Assembly: GCA_035578175.1 (NCBI GenBank)
Contig: JAQMRL010000001.1
Span: forward strand, 47,205,553-47,269,552
Direction of reading: 5' to 3'
Length of the DNA stretch: 64,000 nt
Origin: Catonia carolina
Taxonomy: Eukaryota > Arthropoda > Insecta > Hemiptera > Achilidae
Shown here: positions 21,700 to 33,599 of the stretch, one piece after another
Numbering within the stretch: the first letter of the stretch is position 1
How the letters are laid out: each line of letters starts with the position of its first letter
Position numbers and translations under genes: made by a program
Notes under the pieces: model-generated
Database searches by the model: none
What the model was told of the DNA's origin: nothing
The model's input: the letters and a program-made list of their open reading frames with translations, nothing else

Positions 21700-22850
21700 T
21701 TCAGCAAAGGTATGAGCGTTTTTGATGTACCATGAAATTTGTAGGGCTTACAAAAAAATTTGATTACAATATTTATGATAAATTGTGATATAATAGTATT
21801 TTTATAAACACCTAAAAAGTGATTAGCACATCTTTTGCATTTTTATCACGTGCCAAGTAGGTAGATAGTCTGTCATCTACTTTGTTTAATCTTGTTTTGC
21901 ATAAGATAATTACAAAAGTGGGTCCTAAAGAAAATGTATTTTATAAACCCTCATTGATCTCAGTTTTTGCCAACCATATTGCAGGAGAGATATTCTCTTT
22001 AAAAGGGATTTATAAGAAAATGGAACAGGCAAAACATATTGATTTTATAGAGAATGAGCGCAAGACAAAGTGCATGTTTTGTCACTGGTGATGATATAAA
22101 TCGAGTTTCTCGCAAGTTAATTGTTGAAAAGAAAATATTTTAAAAAAGTTATAGGATTTCAGTACCTGGGAAATACCTTAAACTCCAAAAAGATAATGAG
22201 TGAGTTTATTAAAAAACAAATTCAAATGAATTTACGCCTCCGTAGCGTAGTGGTTAGCGTGTTAGCCTGCCACGCGTCCCGGGTTCGATTCCCGGCCAGG
22301 GTCTGAAAATTTTCACGTGTCAAATCCCACAGTTAATGTTTCATAACCCACCGTAGTCGCTAATAACCAAGCAGTTGATGCGACTTTAAATAAAATTATT
22401 AAAAAAAAAATTCAAATGAGGAGTAGAGTATATAACTTATTAACAATGTAAAAATAAACAATAAGAATAAACAAATTAGTGGGATAACAAAAACGAAAAA
22501 TGAGTATGTTTTTTGCGTCCATTTGTCATCTGTGGCTGTGAAACGTGGACGATGTCAAAAACAGACTGCGACTTGCTGAAAAGGTTTGAAAGAAAATAAT
22601 TATTTTAAGGAAAAGTTTTGGACTAAGGAGGAAAGGTTATGATTGGGAGTACGCAAACATGAAGAACTCCATACTGCTGTAGAATGCAGGTACATAGTTC
22701 GTTTTGAAAAGTTTCATATGTCGAGATGATTGGAGCGAATGATTCGATTTTGTTTGGGGTTAGAGGATGGAGGGCGCTAGCAACTATCTGAGATGATTGG
22801 AGGAGAATTGTGGAGGAAGTCAAAGCCCACCAAGGGTTTTAGAGCTACAA
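21700..22850 (+). pseudogene. Decayed RTE-like LINE reverse transcriptase, split by a SINE
   Basis: Ordered RT homology survives: a PKK block near 21812; VDSLSSTLFNLVLHKIITKV from about 21863, matching motif B (RQGDSLSxxLFNLxLExVI); FYKPSLISVFANH near 21940-21975, where the catalytic YADD is degraded to FANH; FIENERKTKCMFC near 22045-22080 (the N.EKTKYM block); FQYLGNTLNSKKIMSEFIKKQ at about 22157-22219. Homology then resumes after the SINE with RPFVICGCETWTMSKTDCDL near 22515-22575 and DDWRRIVEEVKAH near 22790-22830, the usual C-terminal end. Catalytic loss, stops and frame changes show long inactivity. It is interrupted at 22230-22407 by SINE S. Confidence 0.8.
22230..22407 (+). mobile_element. 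tRNA-Gly-derived SINE S, best copy, with target duplication
   Basis: A box TAGCGTAGTGG at 22243-22253 and B box GGTTCGATTCC at 22282-22292 match RNA polymerase III promoter consensus. CCTGCCACGCG around 22266-22276 and CGGGTTCGATTCCCGGCC resemble the anticodon arm and T arm of tRNA-Gly(GCC). A tRNA-unrelated body follows with TAGTCGCTAATAACCAAGC and GTTGATGCGACTTTAAATAA and an A-rich end. AAATTCAAATGA occurs at 22218-22229 and 22408-22419, a 12-bp target-site duplication, so the insertion lies in the older LINE. Other copies: 9021 (tail), 31526, 7372 (poor). It is not a functional tRNA gene. Confidence 0.92.
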
Positions 22851-22992
22851 GATGATGGCATATTTCTATTCAAAAACTATTTTGGGTTTTATACGTATCT
22901 ACATGTTTTCCACTCGTATTCAATGTGAACAGCACGTAGCGTCATAATTCGAATTTATAATATGATGCATGCATAATAAAAATATTCTTTAA

Positions 22993-23662
22993 CCCTAGGC
23001 CGGCAATCGTCGATTTTGAGACGATGTTACGATTCTTGAACCGGTCGCGTCGCAAAATCGGATTTACTTCATAGCATTGAAATGTTGTCGTTTTAGTTTT
23101 AAATTAATCTTTAGACAGCGTTGCTGTTTTTACAGTAGTTTAGTAATGTATAAAATTTTTTTTTACATATAATACAATAGGCATGGTTTCATATTCTGCC
23201 TGTGTTTTTCTGTTGAAATAACGCTATCCTAGAGCTGAATTTGGTTATTTCTTGATTTACTTGATGTGTTTTTGTATATATTTTATTCAGTTTTGAACAT
23301 AGAATCTTTTTTATTGTTTTATTTTGAAATAAACATTATAAGTAACGATTCGTATGTAATGCATTTTGAAAGTAGAGCATAAGAAAATTTTAAACAGTAG
23401 TGTCATCTGAACTTTTAGAAAAATATTTGTCTAAAAGTTATTTTCAAACGGCTTCAGCATCCCTAACCGTCAGATTAAAATTTCAATAATGTATTTATAA
23501 GTTTTATAATGTATTTTTTTATAAGTTTTCTTGTTATATTGATATGTCACGTGATAAGGTTTGTGATTTATAGCAAATTTTTAATGATTTCTTTACGGTT
23601 TGGTGACCCATATGATAGAAATTCTCTGCCGGTTTAGAAAAATTTTATTGTCGGCTATAGGG
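22993..23662. mobile_element. piggyBac-like MITE flanked by TTAA
   Basis: TTAA stands at 22989-22992 and 23663-23666. Inside, the ends are inverted: CCCTAGGCCGGCAAT at the left, and CCCTATAGCCGACAAT as reverse complement of the right, 13 of 16 aligned positions identical. TTAA target and CCC-starting ends are hallmarks of the piggyBac superfamily. A second GAACCGG/CCGGTTTAG motif pair lies subterminally (about 23038 and 23628). The 670-bp interior has no transposase frame, so it is non-autonomous. It does not share sequence with the piggyBac relative at 51692. Confidence 0.82.
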
Positions 23663-23666
23663 TTAA

Positions 23667-25129
23667 TTAAATAATAATTATCGATTATTTTCCGTTGCTG
23701 GAAATTAAGAAATTCATTTTATTAATTTTAGACGTATATACATTTATTAATTTTTTTTTGTTTCTTTTAATATTTCCGATTCCATATTTTTTGATCTTTA
23801 AACGTTTGCACATTTCCGTTCTTTCCGCCATAACACGTTTTATTACCAAGCTGATGATAAATGTAAATGGAAATTGTACGGTTTATTGTTTTGACAAGAT
23901 GAAAGGGTAAAATGTAATTCATTGCAATAAATGTATCCTTTTTATAATTGCAATAAAATACCGTATTTGTAGGCCTAAAATGAAGGACGCTACATGGGTA
24001 ATGGATTATCTGAAGCCAATATGTTATTTTGTTATACACCATTTCACAACCCTCACCAGACCAACTCAATTTCCATTCGATACGTGTTCCATATTAAGTT
24101 TTAATATCCACATACCTATAACACATAAACAGAGACAGTGCATGAGTATTGATTTATTTTCAATTGCATTGAAGAGCTTACTGATTGAGTGTTCGGTTAT
24201 GTTACCACATGCACACAAACATGAAGTAAACACAGCGGTATCACATATTGTATTATATCTGCATAGTACACAAGAACGCTCACAACAAAATTTCGTTATT
24301 GTGTACTTGATCATAAAGTACGTTTCTGTAACTTTTCCATTACAAACTCTCATCTCTTGAAATAAAAATGTGTCATAGTCATTAAACTTGCAAATACGGT
24401 TTAATATCTGAAAAACTATATAAAAGTTTGACATACTTTATATAATCCACTTCTAAAATAAATAATTTAGATACCGTCAATATAAATTTACAGTCCTTTC
24501 ATTTTATTAGTATTCCTGGACTAGTTGCCGACTAATTCCCCTATCATAGAAAACACATTGAATCTATTATCCATAGCTAATTGAATCAAAGCTCATGTTT
24601 ATTGTCATTCAATTAAAATCTAGGAATATAATCATAAATAATTATTGGTTACATGAAACCACTTTGTTTGTTTTTGATACACAAGTAATTGAACAGCTTA
24701 GTGAATGAAAGTGTTTTATAACAAAAACATAGTTTTAATAAAAATTAGATCGAATCTCTAAAGCTAGATATCATATTTTTATGAATCATCTGATTCTTTC
24801 AATTTTTGTACCTATTTACTACCATTCATGGAATTATATAATGCAATTAAAAGTGCATTAAACCTTACTTTTCAACGTTACTCTTCAAAAGCCCTACCTC
24901 TCTTATTACACCCAATTAAAAATACTTCATTCAATTAAAATCCGGATTGTTCACTGTAATTTCTGAGACTGGATCAACAGTATTTTAATAAACTATAACA
25001 AAAATTTTCTGAAGAAATTCTAATGACAACTTTTAGTGATGTAAAAAAAAGTTATTACCACAGTTAAATATATTTATTCTCAAAAGATTATGTCTTATAT
25101 TATACTCTCAGCTTTTCTTCTATCTCTTT
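23667..25129. other. No recognised feature
   Basis: AT-rich. Overlapping frames of 100-126 codons lie on both strands at 23767-24434, but none shows a domain, signal or codon pattern I can support, so no gene is called. Confidence 0.45.
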
Positions 25130-25290
25130 TTCTGCTGCATAAGTGAATAGAAATTAAATTCAAGAGGAAATTGCTAGGTGTGGAAGCATTGACTTTGGGT
25201 ATGCAGTTCATGCATCGTTTAGAAGTTTTCGAGATTTGGGTGTTTAGAAGAATTCTTTTTGGATTTGTCATTTTGATGAATTAAATTAAT
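25130..25290 (+). pseudogene. Scrap of RTE-like LINE
   Basis: MQFMHRLEVFEIWVFRRILF near 25200-25260 fits the LxAFEMWxxRRIL block that follows the YGxExW region in RTE-like and related LINEs. Surroundings are not readable. Confidence 0.45.
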
Positions 25291-27846
25291 AGCAACGTAA
25301 CAAAAATAAAATGCAACTGTACAAATAAAAACAAACTAATAAATTTAAAAAAACCGATAGGATTACTAACAATTCACGTTTAATGAACAATAATTACATG
25401 ATCACAAATGTGGAATTGCATTGTTGAGAAATGTAATAAAATAAATAAAATTTTGTAATTAGTTTATTAAACACAACATGTTTAAACATCAAACATATTA
25501 TTTTTGTTGTTTATCGTTATAGGAAAATAAGTCGGTACTTTTTCTCCTTACTCGGAACAAAAATATTCGTTTTAAGTAATTCAATGTTTATTAAAGTAAC
25601 AGGTACTTTAATATACCATATACCACCCCCCATGTCGGAATTGTTTTTCTGTTTCGTAAAAAATAATTTTTCTATGAAATTACTAAAACTTTGTCTATAC
25701 ATTATTTGATTTATTTCTGTTTAACCATCTTGCCCAGAAAAATAAGCCAAAAGTTACATTTTTCATTATTTCTAGATAACGGCAATAGCTAGAAACAAAT
25801 GTTATATAAAATTTGTTTCTTTAAGAAATACCTTTAAAACAATATGCCACACGACTTACCTTCCCATTTGAAATTTTTGAGTTACAGCCATTTCGACTTT
25901 TTTGAAATCAGTTCTTGGACACTCAACCAAAGTCTTTCAAACACAGTCACACGGCACATCGTTTAAAAGCTTATTTAATTCTGAATAAAATAAAATTAAA
26001 AATTAACAATAAAATATACAGTATGCTGTCGTAAAGGCGACAATGTGAAAACGTAGTTTTTTGCAGTTTTGGTCGCCATTTTTAAAGGGATGAAGATATT
26101 TGGAATTTTATTTTACCAGATTAAATGTTAACTTATAGATCTTTCAAACTGTGTTAGAAAATTTACACGTTTACATTTGAAAATTACGAGATTTGAACAT
26201 GGGTTTCTGTTTCGGCTCACTCTGTACATTCAAACTGGACGAAAATATTTTTATTAAATAGCCAATGGTCACATTAATGGGAAATATTTTTTTCGCATCG
26301 TTCTATGTCACTCCGTTTTCCTGCAATCAATTTGGGATACCTTATCTGCCTCACCCGGTATATTAAAACCTCAAAGAAAACTGCGGAACTAAAAACACAG
26401 ACAGTTAAACTATTTGCAGTGAATTTAATGGATTCGATAAGGATAAATATCACATTTAATGATGTATGTAGAGGCAAAGAAAAGAGTCGTTGGAATTATA
26501 GAAATACTGTTGGTAGTTAAACGGAATAGATTGGAAAGGGGAAAGCACTGGCTATTCTTTTGAGTAAAATGACTTATTGCAATCAATATTTTCAATTATA
26601 AGAAAAAGAAGATGTGCGAAGATGGGTTACTACTTGGGTTAAGAGTTGGGGTTGTAATACGTATTATTCGATTTCTGTTTGTTAGGTACGGGGTGATGAA
26701 AGGGAGGGAAGTTTTATGGGGACGTAGGAGAATTGAATCTGCGAAGTTGGATACGGGTAAAAGAGATCACAGTTACGTTTCGCTTCGTCGGGAGGAGAGG
26801 CGGAGTAACTATTCGTAGCTACTACTATCTTACTGATAAACGGCTTATAAAGAATTTCTCTCGTTCTGTTCTATTGTACGCTTGCCTTCCTACATCGTTT
26901 TACTTCGTGTGTGTATGTGCAACTTTCGATATTTTCTCTTTCTTTGGCCTTGCTATCCTTCGCCTTTTATCATCTATCCTCTATTCTGTCACCAGTACCC
27001 CTCCAAATTTGATTAGCAGTAAAGTTATGCAACAATCCTTGAAGGTGGAATTACTTTCGAAGGGACTGAAATATTGCTACAGTTAAAATTTGCTGTCATT
27101 GTTGCTTATCCTTTAGACTACATTGATTACACAGACGCATTCCGTGATAATAGTATTAATAAAAGTAAAAAAATACTGAAAGTAAACTAGGAGACCTTTT
27201 GTTTTACACAGCTTTAACATTCTTTTAAAACAATAAGAATTTTGTTCGCATACAACTTCTGTTAAAACAAAAACAAAATTGATATTTTATTTCAATAATA
27301 AACATAAGCAAGTTTTAGAATTTAAATTCATTTGATATGGTAAAAGAACAAATCTGAGTTCTGGTGAAAAAATCAAAACGAGATGGTTGAAGTGCTTTAA
27401 CACACCATGTTTAGAAGGCCAAATACCAAAGCACTGTTTAACTGTAGTTGAGTTGCCTAAATATTGTTGGTCAACTATTAAACTGTGGAAATATTAAAAA
27501 TTTTAAGCTTAGTACTCACAAAAAGTACTCACAGAATTTTACTTCAGTAGCGGTTCCTACAACGCGATATCTAATCCAATACCAATGTAACTTCGAAAAC
27601 AATTCACAATATTAGATACTTTACTAACAGCAGCTAGGGTATTTTTATTCCTATTATTCTCCTATGCCTTATCGAAATTCTGTGCATAATGTGTTTTCCT
27701 TATTCTACATGATATATAAAATACAAATTGAGATTAACTTAGTGAATAGAAATAACAATTTGTATTAATTTTGTTAATTTCCAGTTTCAAATTTACTATT
27801 AAGAAATAAATAATATACGATAGAACTATATTTTGTTGTATATTTT
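25291..27846. other. Unclassified; one possible old repeat and several chance frames
   Basis: Around 25730-26230 the sequence has the feel of an interspersed repeat and ends CACTCTGTACA near 26219, close to the CACCCTGTATA end of many insect repeats; I have no second copy to prove it. The 26600-27090 stretch is less AT-rich and has two overlapping frames (68 and 117 codons) with no recognisable domain. The rest is AT-rich and featureless. Confidence 0.35.
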
Positions 27847-28040
27847 TTGTAACACATATTCAGTTATTCTCAGGTAGTATTTTTGCCCATCCACTGATGA
27901 TTCAAACTGATTTTAACAAAATTCTTGTTTTAATTTCTAAATGGTTTATTTGTACAGTTGTGATTTAACTTTCAACATGTAACAATGTGCAAAAAGTTGC
28001 AAGTTTAAGTTTGCTTTGCCTTGAAGCGCAGGGAGCTGGG
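27847..28040 (+). repeat. Diverged dispersed repeat E, copy 1
   Basis: CAGTTATTCTCAGGTAGTATTT, TTTGTACAGTTGTGATTTAACTTTCAACATGTAA and GAAGCGCAGGGAGCTG match, in order, the segment 33600-33785. The end GGAGCTGGGACTAA also resembles the terminus of MITE B (reverse complement TTAGTCCCAGCTCC). Confidence 0.5.
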
Positions 28041-28043
28041 ACT

Positions 28044-28108
28044 AATATTTTTATACTTTGGAAATATATACCATGACATGGTATATATTTCCAAAGTATA
28101 AAAATATT
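28044..28108. repeat. Near-perfect palindrome 1
   Basis: Arms 28044-28075 and 28077-28108 are exact inverse complements (32 bp) about a single central A at 28076, where ACCATG-A-CATGGT meets. Capable of cruciform or hairpin formation. Confidence 0.92.
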
Positions 28109-28144
28109 TTTATACTTTAATACTAATATATATTATTATAATAT

Positions 28145-28215
28145 ACTAATATTTTTATACTTTGGAAATATATACCATGACATGGTATATATTTCCAAAG
28201 TATAAAAATATTAGT
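28145..28215. repeat. Near-perfect palindrome 2, copy of palindrome 1
   Basis: Arms 28145-28179 and 28181-28215 (35 bp) are exact inverse complements about the central A at 28180. The sequence is identical to palindrome 1 over the shared length. The two are separated by 36 bp of AT-rich DNA containing one further partial unit (AATATTTTTATACTTT). Confidence 0.92.
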
Positions 28216-29568
28216 CTCTATTGTATAGTACCTAAATCCTGTATTTATAGTTTCTAAAGTAACCTACAAATCAATAAACAATTTTAATTAATACCAGAAT
28301 TATAATTTTATGAACTGGTTTAAAATGATTCAATAAAATCGTAATTTATAAAGTATTAGTAATACTACTTTTAATTTAAATAAAAGATTGAATTCATGTT
28401 AAGGGATATTAATTGATAGAACTCTTCTGATATATATAAAATTGTACATTTATGGGTGAATATTTATCGATAGGTAATTAAAAATACAGTATAAATATAG
28501 CGAAACTGAAAAAATGAGCATTCAAACTAATGTAACAGTCTGGTATGTATTATTTTCATATTGGAAACAAATATTAAATAAATGATTAAGCGATAAACAA
28601 AATATCAAATAAAATACATAGGTAAATTATTAAAACTTTTGAATTATTATTTGTATTTGTTTTAATTCATTCACATGGAACATTGCTTGTAGATAATGTA
28701 ATTTGTTATTCAAGTATTATGAGTATATAGAATAAAAATGCCACATTTTTATTTACTACCTCGTAAAATTTTGAAGTCTGTTATTCATCAGATCAATGAA
28801 GAATTACAAAACTTAAAGTACGATTTAATACCTGATTGAAGTTTTTATTTTATTTGTTTTATTTAGAACAGTGCATTCTCTGCAGTAATAAATTTCTGTA
28901 TTTTTATATAGCCTCTCGTATTCTTATTACAACGTTTAAATGTATCCTTTAAATGCAATGGTACAGTTTATTATTTATAATAAAAAGCAACAAGAGGCAG
29001 AACACATTTTATGACAGAAACCGATTATACTATTTTAATAATATTTATTATCTACGTTTATGCTGGTATTAGAGAATCAAAACCTTAAAATACCTATAAT
29101 TTTTTCTTAAGTACATTCACAATGACCTTCAAGTCCCTTACGTATTTGACTCAATATAAAACAATACTATAAAAGTTTTCACAGATAATCAGCACAAAAT
29201 AAAAGTGAGCTAATTGGTTGAATTACTCAATTACTTCATCTTTTTCTGATAACCATACCAAAAGATAAATAGAGCTTGGAATAGACATATGTTGCTACTT
29301 AAAAGATTCAAATGAATAAAATTGTCTATAAAAACAATTGCAACATCCAACATTGCAAATGAAAAACACTAACATGGAAAGTCCACCGGTGGGTGGTCTG
29401 GTTCCCCATGTCATTCATTTTAGCCTTTCTGTATAATCACCTCTACCAGTTCAGTGCTTGATCTCGCCTTTTAAATACACGCTGTAAATTTGTTACAATA
29501 TTACAAATGAGCATATTGTAAAACCAAAAAATAAGATCATTTGTAATTGTTAATAAACATACAGGGTG
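28216..29568. other. No recognised feature
   Basis: AT-rich and stop-dense; no gene or repeat recognised. Confidence 0.5.
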
Positions 29569-29720
29569 CATTAAAAAGGTAAGATCAAACCTTAGGAAGT
29601 GATTATATTGTTTAAAATAAGAAAACAAGTTTCTTTTATAAATATAGGCCCGAAAACGGTCCGTTAGTAAGTTATGGCTGGAAGAAATATTACACTGGAA
29701 ATTTAGTTACTCAGTGAAAT
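29569..29720. repeat. Possible interspersed insect repeat beginning CAGGGTG
   Basis: CAGGGTGCATTAAAAAGGTA, then TTTATAAATATAGGCCCGAAAACGG and TTAGTAAGTTATGGCTGG, has the wording of a repeat I associate with many insect genomes (TATAAACATAGGTCCGAAAA...GAGTTATGGCTGG). Only one copy is in the window and I cannot name the family. Confidence 0.4.
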
Positions 29721-29964
29721 GAGACAGCACTGAAATATTTAAGGTTTTAATTAAGAGGAAAAATTAGTGGCATATTTTTAACTTAAAAACAATTAATAAG
29801 ACAAGTTTTAGAACTGTATCTTTCATAGTTTTAAAGATATCCTACAAAAAAACCCCGAGAATCATGTGTCGAAAATTACTCTTTTTTAGGTTTAACAAAT
29901 AATGACTGTTAAGTTCCTAATTAAGTCATTTTGTTTAATTCTGCAGGTAGAATTAAACTTATTT

Positions 29965-30485
29965 AAAGTTATGACAACTAATAATTTATTGACACAATTA
30001 AATTATAAAACATAATCTACTAACAAATACAAATAGATTACTTCAATTTATATTAATTACAAAACTTAAGCCTACTAAACTTGACTACAAATAAAATTAT
30101 GTTACTTAACAAATCAAACCATGATTTACTTGCCCTTAACCAGTTGCTAACACCATTTCACACACACACACGCACACCCACACACTATTAATGTCCCATA
30201 ATGACACTTTTGAAAAGGCCCGCAACTTTCTCCATTCGCAATTCAAGTACTAAGTTACTCACTAAAAAGGCGCTAACTGTTTTTATCCCGGCAGTCTGAT
30301 AACCCCTCAAATTATCGATCATCTTCTAATACTTTCTTTACTTCAATGGAACATAGTAGAAGGAATCAGCATAAAAACTAATGTTCTAGTTTCGATTTCC
30401 GAGAACTTCTGTCGAAAACATTTCATTCATCACAATCCGTTATCCTTATTCAATACACTCTACCTCACACAATACAGAATTCTTT
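29965..30485 (-). repeat. Dispersed repeat F (LTR-like), copy 6
   Basis: The minus strand aligns with 44685-45190: AGTGTATTGAATAAGGATAA, GATAAAAACAGTTAGCGCC, TAGTGAGTAA, AAGTGTCATTATGGGAC, AGTCAAGTTTAGT, AATTGAAGTAATCT and AATTGTGTCAATAAAT occur in the same order. A TATA-like ATAAAAACAG and a downstream AATAAA are consistent with a promoter and polyadenylation signal of a solo LTR. An imperfect CA-rich microsatellite sits at about 30162-30185. Confidence 0.55.
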
Positions 30486-30639
30486 ACAGTAACCAATTTA
30501 TTTCCTTAGTTAATTCTAAAATATCACGAACTAGTGCTATTAATAATGTCACAATATTTAATCGTACGCTTATCAAATAGATCATTTTGAGGACACTGTA
30601 TACACTTTTTAATCCTCAATGTGTGTACGTTGGAATCTG

Positions 30640-30975
30640 TTAAATTTAAGAATAGTAAGCAACCCCATGACTCACTGAGATGAAGAATATATATATGTTG
30701 TGTAAATGATGAGAAGTCTTGTACAGACTGAGGCCGAGCATTCCTAAGAGAGTATGGTTAATTGAACCCCAACATCAAAGTAACTCGTAACCACTGTCTA
30801 GTATTCAAATCCGTGTAAAAGTGTTACGGTGTAAAGTTTAAAAATTATTAAAAAATACTACCTGTATAAAAATAATGCATGTAAATACTACCTGTAAAAC
30901 TACTTAAACTAGGGTTTGTACCATGGAACCTATGTCTCCGAAAATCAGCTGTTAAACAGGGATCTATATCAATAA
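30640..30975 (-). repeat. tRNA-like SINE H, copy 1
   Basis: Aligns with 56276-56592 and the two halves of 60706-61395: on the plus strand AGCAACYCCATGACYCA, TATGGTTAATTGAACCCCAAC, GTCTAGYATTCAAATCCGT, then TCCGAAAATCAGCTGTTAAA. The tRNA-like head (right end, minus strand) is damaged here and the region 30840-30900 contains a short internal duplication (TACTACCTGTA twice). Confidence 0.65.
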
Positions 30976-31525
30976 CAGTTGCCAATAATGTAAATAAATA
31001 CATGGTTGTACCGTACAGATAAATATTATTTAACTAATTTTGATAATGTATATTATTTACCTATAAAAGTTTAGTCTGTATGTTATAGGCCTAATAAACA
31101 TTTAATTTGATTGGAATATGACTTGTTAGATTACAATAATATTAAGTGAATTAAATTTAGTTAGTTTATTCATAATGAATTAATATTTCATTATAAATGA
31201 ATTAATAATGTAACTTAAATAAGCAAGCTTAAATAAATATTCAGTTAGCTGTGCATACTAATTTTGTTGACAATCCAATAGAAACGATAGAATTTGTAAA
31301 TTAGGAATTTTGGAATAAACACTATTATAATTAGCTATGCGATGGAATTACGATATGACGAATATTCGAATGTATTTGATCGATTTATTGTCAATATTCA
31401 TGATTGTAAATAACTATTATGTTTCATTTACAAATAGTAACACTGTATTATAGTATCAGTTATTTATAATAACCATAGTTAATTAAATTAATTAAAGAAC
31501 TTAATGAATTTATAATTTTAACGCA
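30976..31525. other. No recognised feature
   Basis: AT-rich DNA; no gene or repeat recognised. Confidence 0.5.
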
Positions 31526-31690
31526 CTCGCTTCTCATCATGCGGTCCTGGGTTTGAATCCCACTCAGGTAAGGTATATTTTTACGTTACAAAAATCATTT
31601 CATCCTCATTACGCACAGTTACACCCCAACGTCGTCGCTAATAACCTTGCAGTTGATGCGACGTTAAATAAAAAATAAAATATAAAAATA
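31526..31690 (+). repeat. tRNA-derived SINE S, copy 4
   Basis: B box GGTTTGAATCC at 31550-31560, then a tail with CAGTTACACCCCAACGTCGT and CGCTAATAACCTTGCAGTTG followed by ATGCGACGTTAAATAA. The A box is missing, so the head is truncated or a different tRNA type. The tail is nearly identical to the copies at 9021 and 22230. Confidence 0.75.
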
Positions 31691-32045
31691 ATTGAATTAT
31701 TCAATTTTCTAACAAATTTATTATAATATTTTAGTTGCGTTGTATCAGACCCTTTACCTGTTCAATTTGCAATGTACACCGTTATAATTCATTAGTGATT
31801 AATACCTAATGTACAGACTGATTTAGAAATGTTTCAAATATTGCTCTCTGATAAAGTAAATACCATGATATTATTATTATTTTTTACTTTTAACGGAATA
31901 TTATAATTGAATAACATATTGTCGCACGTAAAGTTGAAGGGTTAAAAATTTTAAAAAAATTTGACATTTGTTAATACCATAAATTAACAATAATTTTTTT
32001 GGAAAGGACCATGAACTATTTTATATATTAGTTTTAATTAAAATA

Positions 32046-32300
32046 CTATTCTGTGATAGTTTTAAGTTGTGGCGTGCTTTTGACGTGTACGATAGTTGTT
32101 AGTTTTATCTGCAAACAATTAATACATATTTTTGCATATAACTGTGGGAGGTCACTGATTGAAATCAGAAATAATAATGGACCAATATAGATTGGTCCTT
32201 GTGAAAAACCACATTGTGTTATAACTTTGAATACTGCGATATATTTCATAAAGGATTGAATTAATTTTATAGATTTATTTTCAGACCCGTGGTATTTTAG
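32046..32300 (-). pseudogene. Scrap of CR1/jockey-like reverse transcriptase
   Basis: On the minus strand, QCGFSQGPIYIGPLLFLISI then SDLPQ corresponds to motif B and its sequel ([22 protein letters not shown]). TTIVHVKST further on lies where the FADDT segment should be, but the YADD itself is lost. Upstream SIKLIQSF fits the region before motif B. The [14 protein letters not shown] wording suggests a CR1/L2-type rather than the jockey subfamily of element 1. Decayed and truncated on both sides. Confidence 0.65.
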
Positions 32301-33115
32301 TTTTCGTAGTAATATTAGGTAAAAACACTCACATGTTGTGAATTGTTTTTTAAGTCACACCTACGTTTATTCAGAACGTCTGTCGATTAATCATTTTAGT
32401 TGATAAACGTATTTTGAGTTTTTGGCAACTGTTCATAATGTGTATGTTCCATATGAGTTTTTTTAAAGTTTAAGCATGGTAGTGTGTTTGAGTTACATAT
32501 ATTGTGCAGTTTTGTGTTCTTATATTATTATTTTGTGTTAATGTCAGGTTATACGTTTTTTCATTAATTTTTATTTTCTATAATTTAATCTAGTTTAATA
32601 CTAATTTATGTTTGTACAGAGAGATTAGGCTTGGTCAGGTTAAAATAGGTTTAAGTTTTTCAAGTTGCAAATGCAAGATCAGCATCTACTGCTAGAACAA
32701 AAAACAAAGTTAAGGTACTTATTTTCGTTCTAGAAATATTACCTAATGTGGCTTGGAAATGACTCTATCTGTACTGATTTTTATATAAAGAAGTAACGTC
32801 TGTTTATTTGAATGTAAAAGATAATCTCAAAAACTAAGGAACTAATTTAAAAAATTCTTTCACGTTGAAAAGCTTTCTGAGTAACACGGCTTCGCGGCAT
32901 TACAAAAGTTTCAAATTATGAAAAACATATGATATGTAAACGAAGTCATATTGTATGTGTTAGTTGGGGAAGTTTACTTTTACCATCACTTTTCTATTCT
33001 ATAATGTATTCTGTTATGTAGTCAAAGTATTTTAAGGAACGGTACAACACCATCCTACAATAAGACATTTTTTCATTCTGTCCTTTACTCAAAATTTCTA
33101 AAATTTATTTGTTGT
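32301..33115. other. No recognised feature
   Basis: AT-rich; nothing supported. Confidence 0.5.
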
Positions 33116-33500
33116 TTAGTTTAACAGCCGAAAGGTTGGTTTGAACCTCTAGATGTTTTACTGAGTAAAAACGAGGAATCAGGTGGTTTACTATTGCCTT
33201 CCTCACTGAGTTGAAAGAGTGTGCGTATTAGCATGCCAGGCCCTCCGAAAAACACCCACTTTCTACCCTGCAAATGACGCCTTTATTTTATTCACCACAG
33301 GGTCTGGCTGTGTAGTGAAATTCATTACTCTCAGAGGAGATAACTCTGACTAGTGTCTTTTACACCTCTACCTCTTCTGTTCTTAAATAGTTCAGTCATA
33401 TAATTGGCTGATTAAGTGATAAGAAACAAAACTATTTTTGTAGCCCTCGAACCAGCAGATCAAGTGAAATTAGTTTAACTCTTTACTTGCCTGTTATGTG
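33116..33500 (-). repeat. SINE-like repeat family A, copy 2
   Basis: The plus strand reads TTTGTTGTTTAGTTTAACAGC then CGAAAGGTTGGTTTGAACC and ends TTACTTGCCTGTTATGTGC, the reverse complement of the family. Nearly full length, with only small differences from copy 3. Confidence 0.85.
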
Positions 33501-33599
33501 CAAAAAATTATTTACGGGACAAATATAAGAAGTAATGGTAGATCCGAAGAAAAAATACTGCATCAATTTCTAAGAAATATGTTTTACCTACTTTTTCTT

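Noticed and set aside
22236..22302. Candidate tRNA-Gly gene
   Set aside because: It is the head of a SINE: a tRNA-unrelated tail, an A-rich end and a target duplication follow, and the acceptor stem does not close.
23980..24434. Overlapping 126- and 122-codon frames on opposite strands
   Set aside because: No recognisable domain, no repeat partner, and openness on both strands over the same bases is typical of chance in this composition.
26612..27086. Two overlapping basic frames that vaguely recall a Harbinger-associated protein (WGRRRIESAKL)
   Set aside because: The similarity is too weak and no inverted ends or target duplication were found.
28044..28215. CRISPR-like array (repeated palindromic units)
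   Set aside because: Only two units with one AT-rich spacer, in eukaryotic DNA, and no associated genes.
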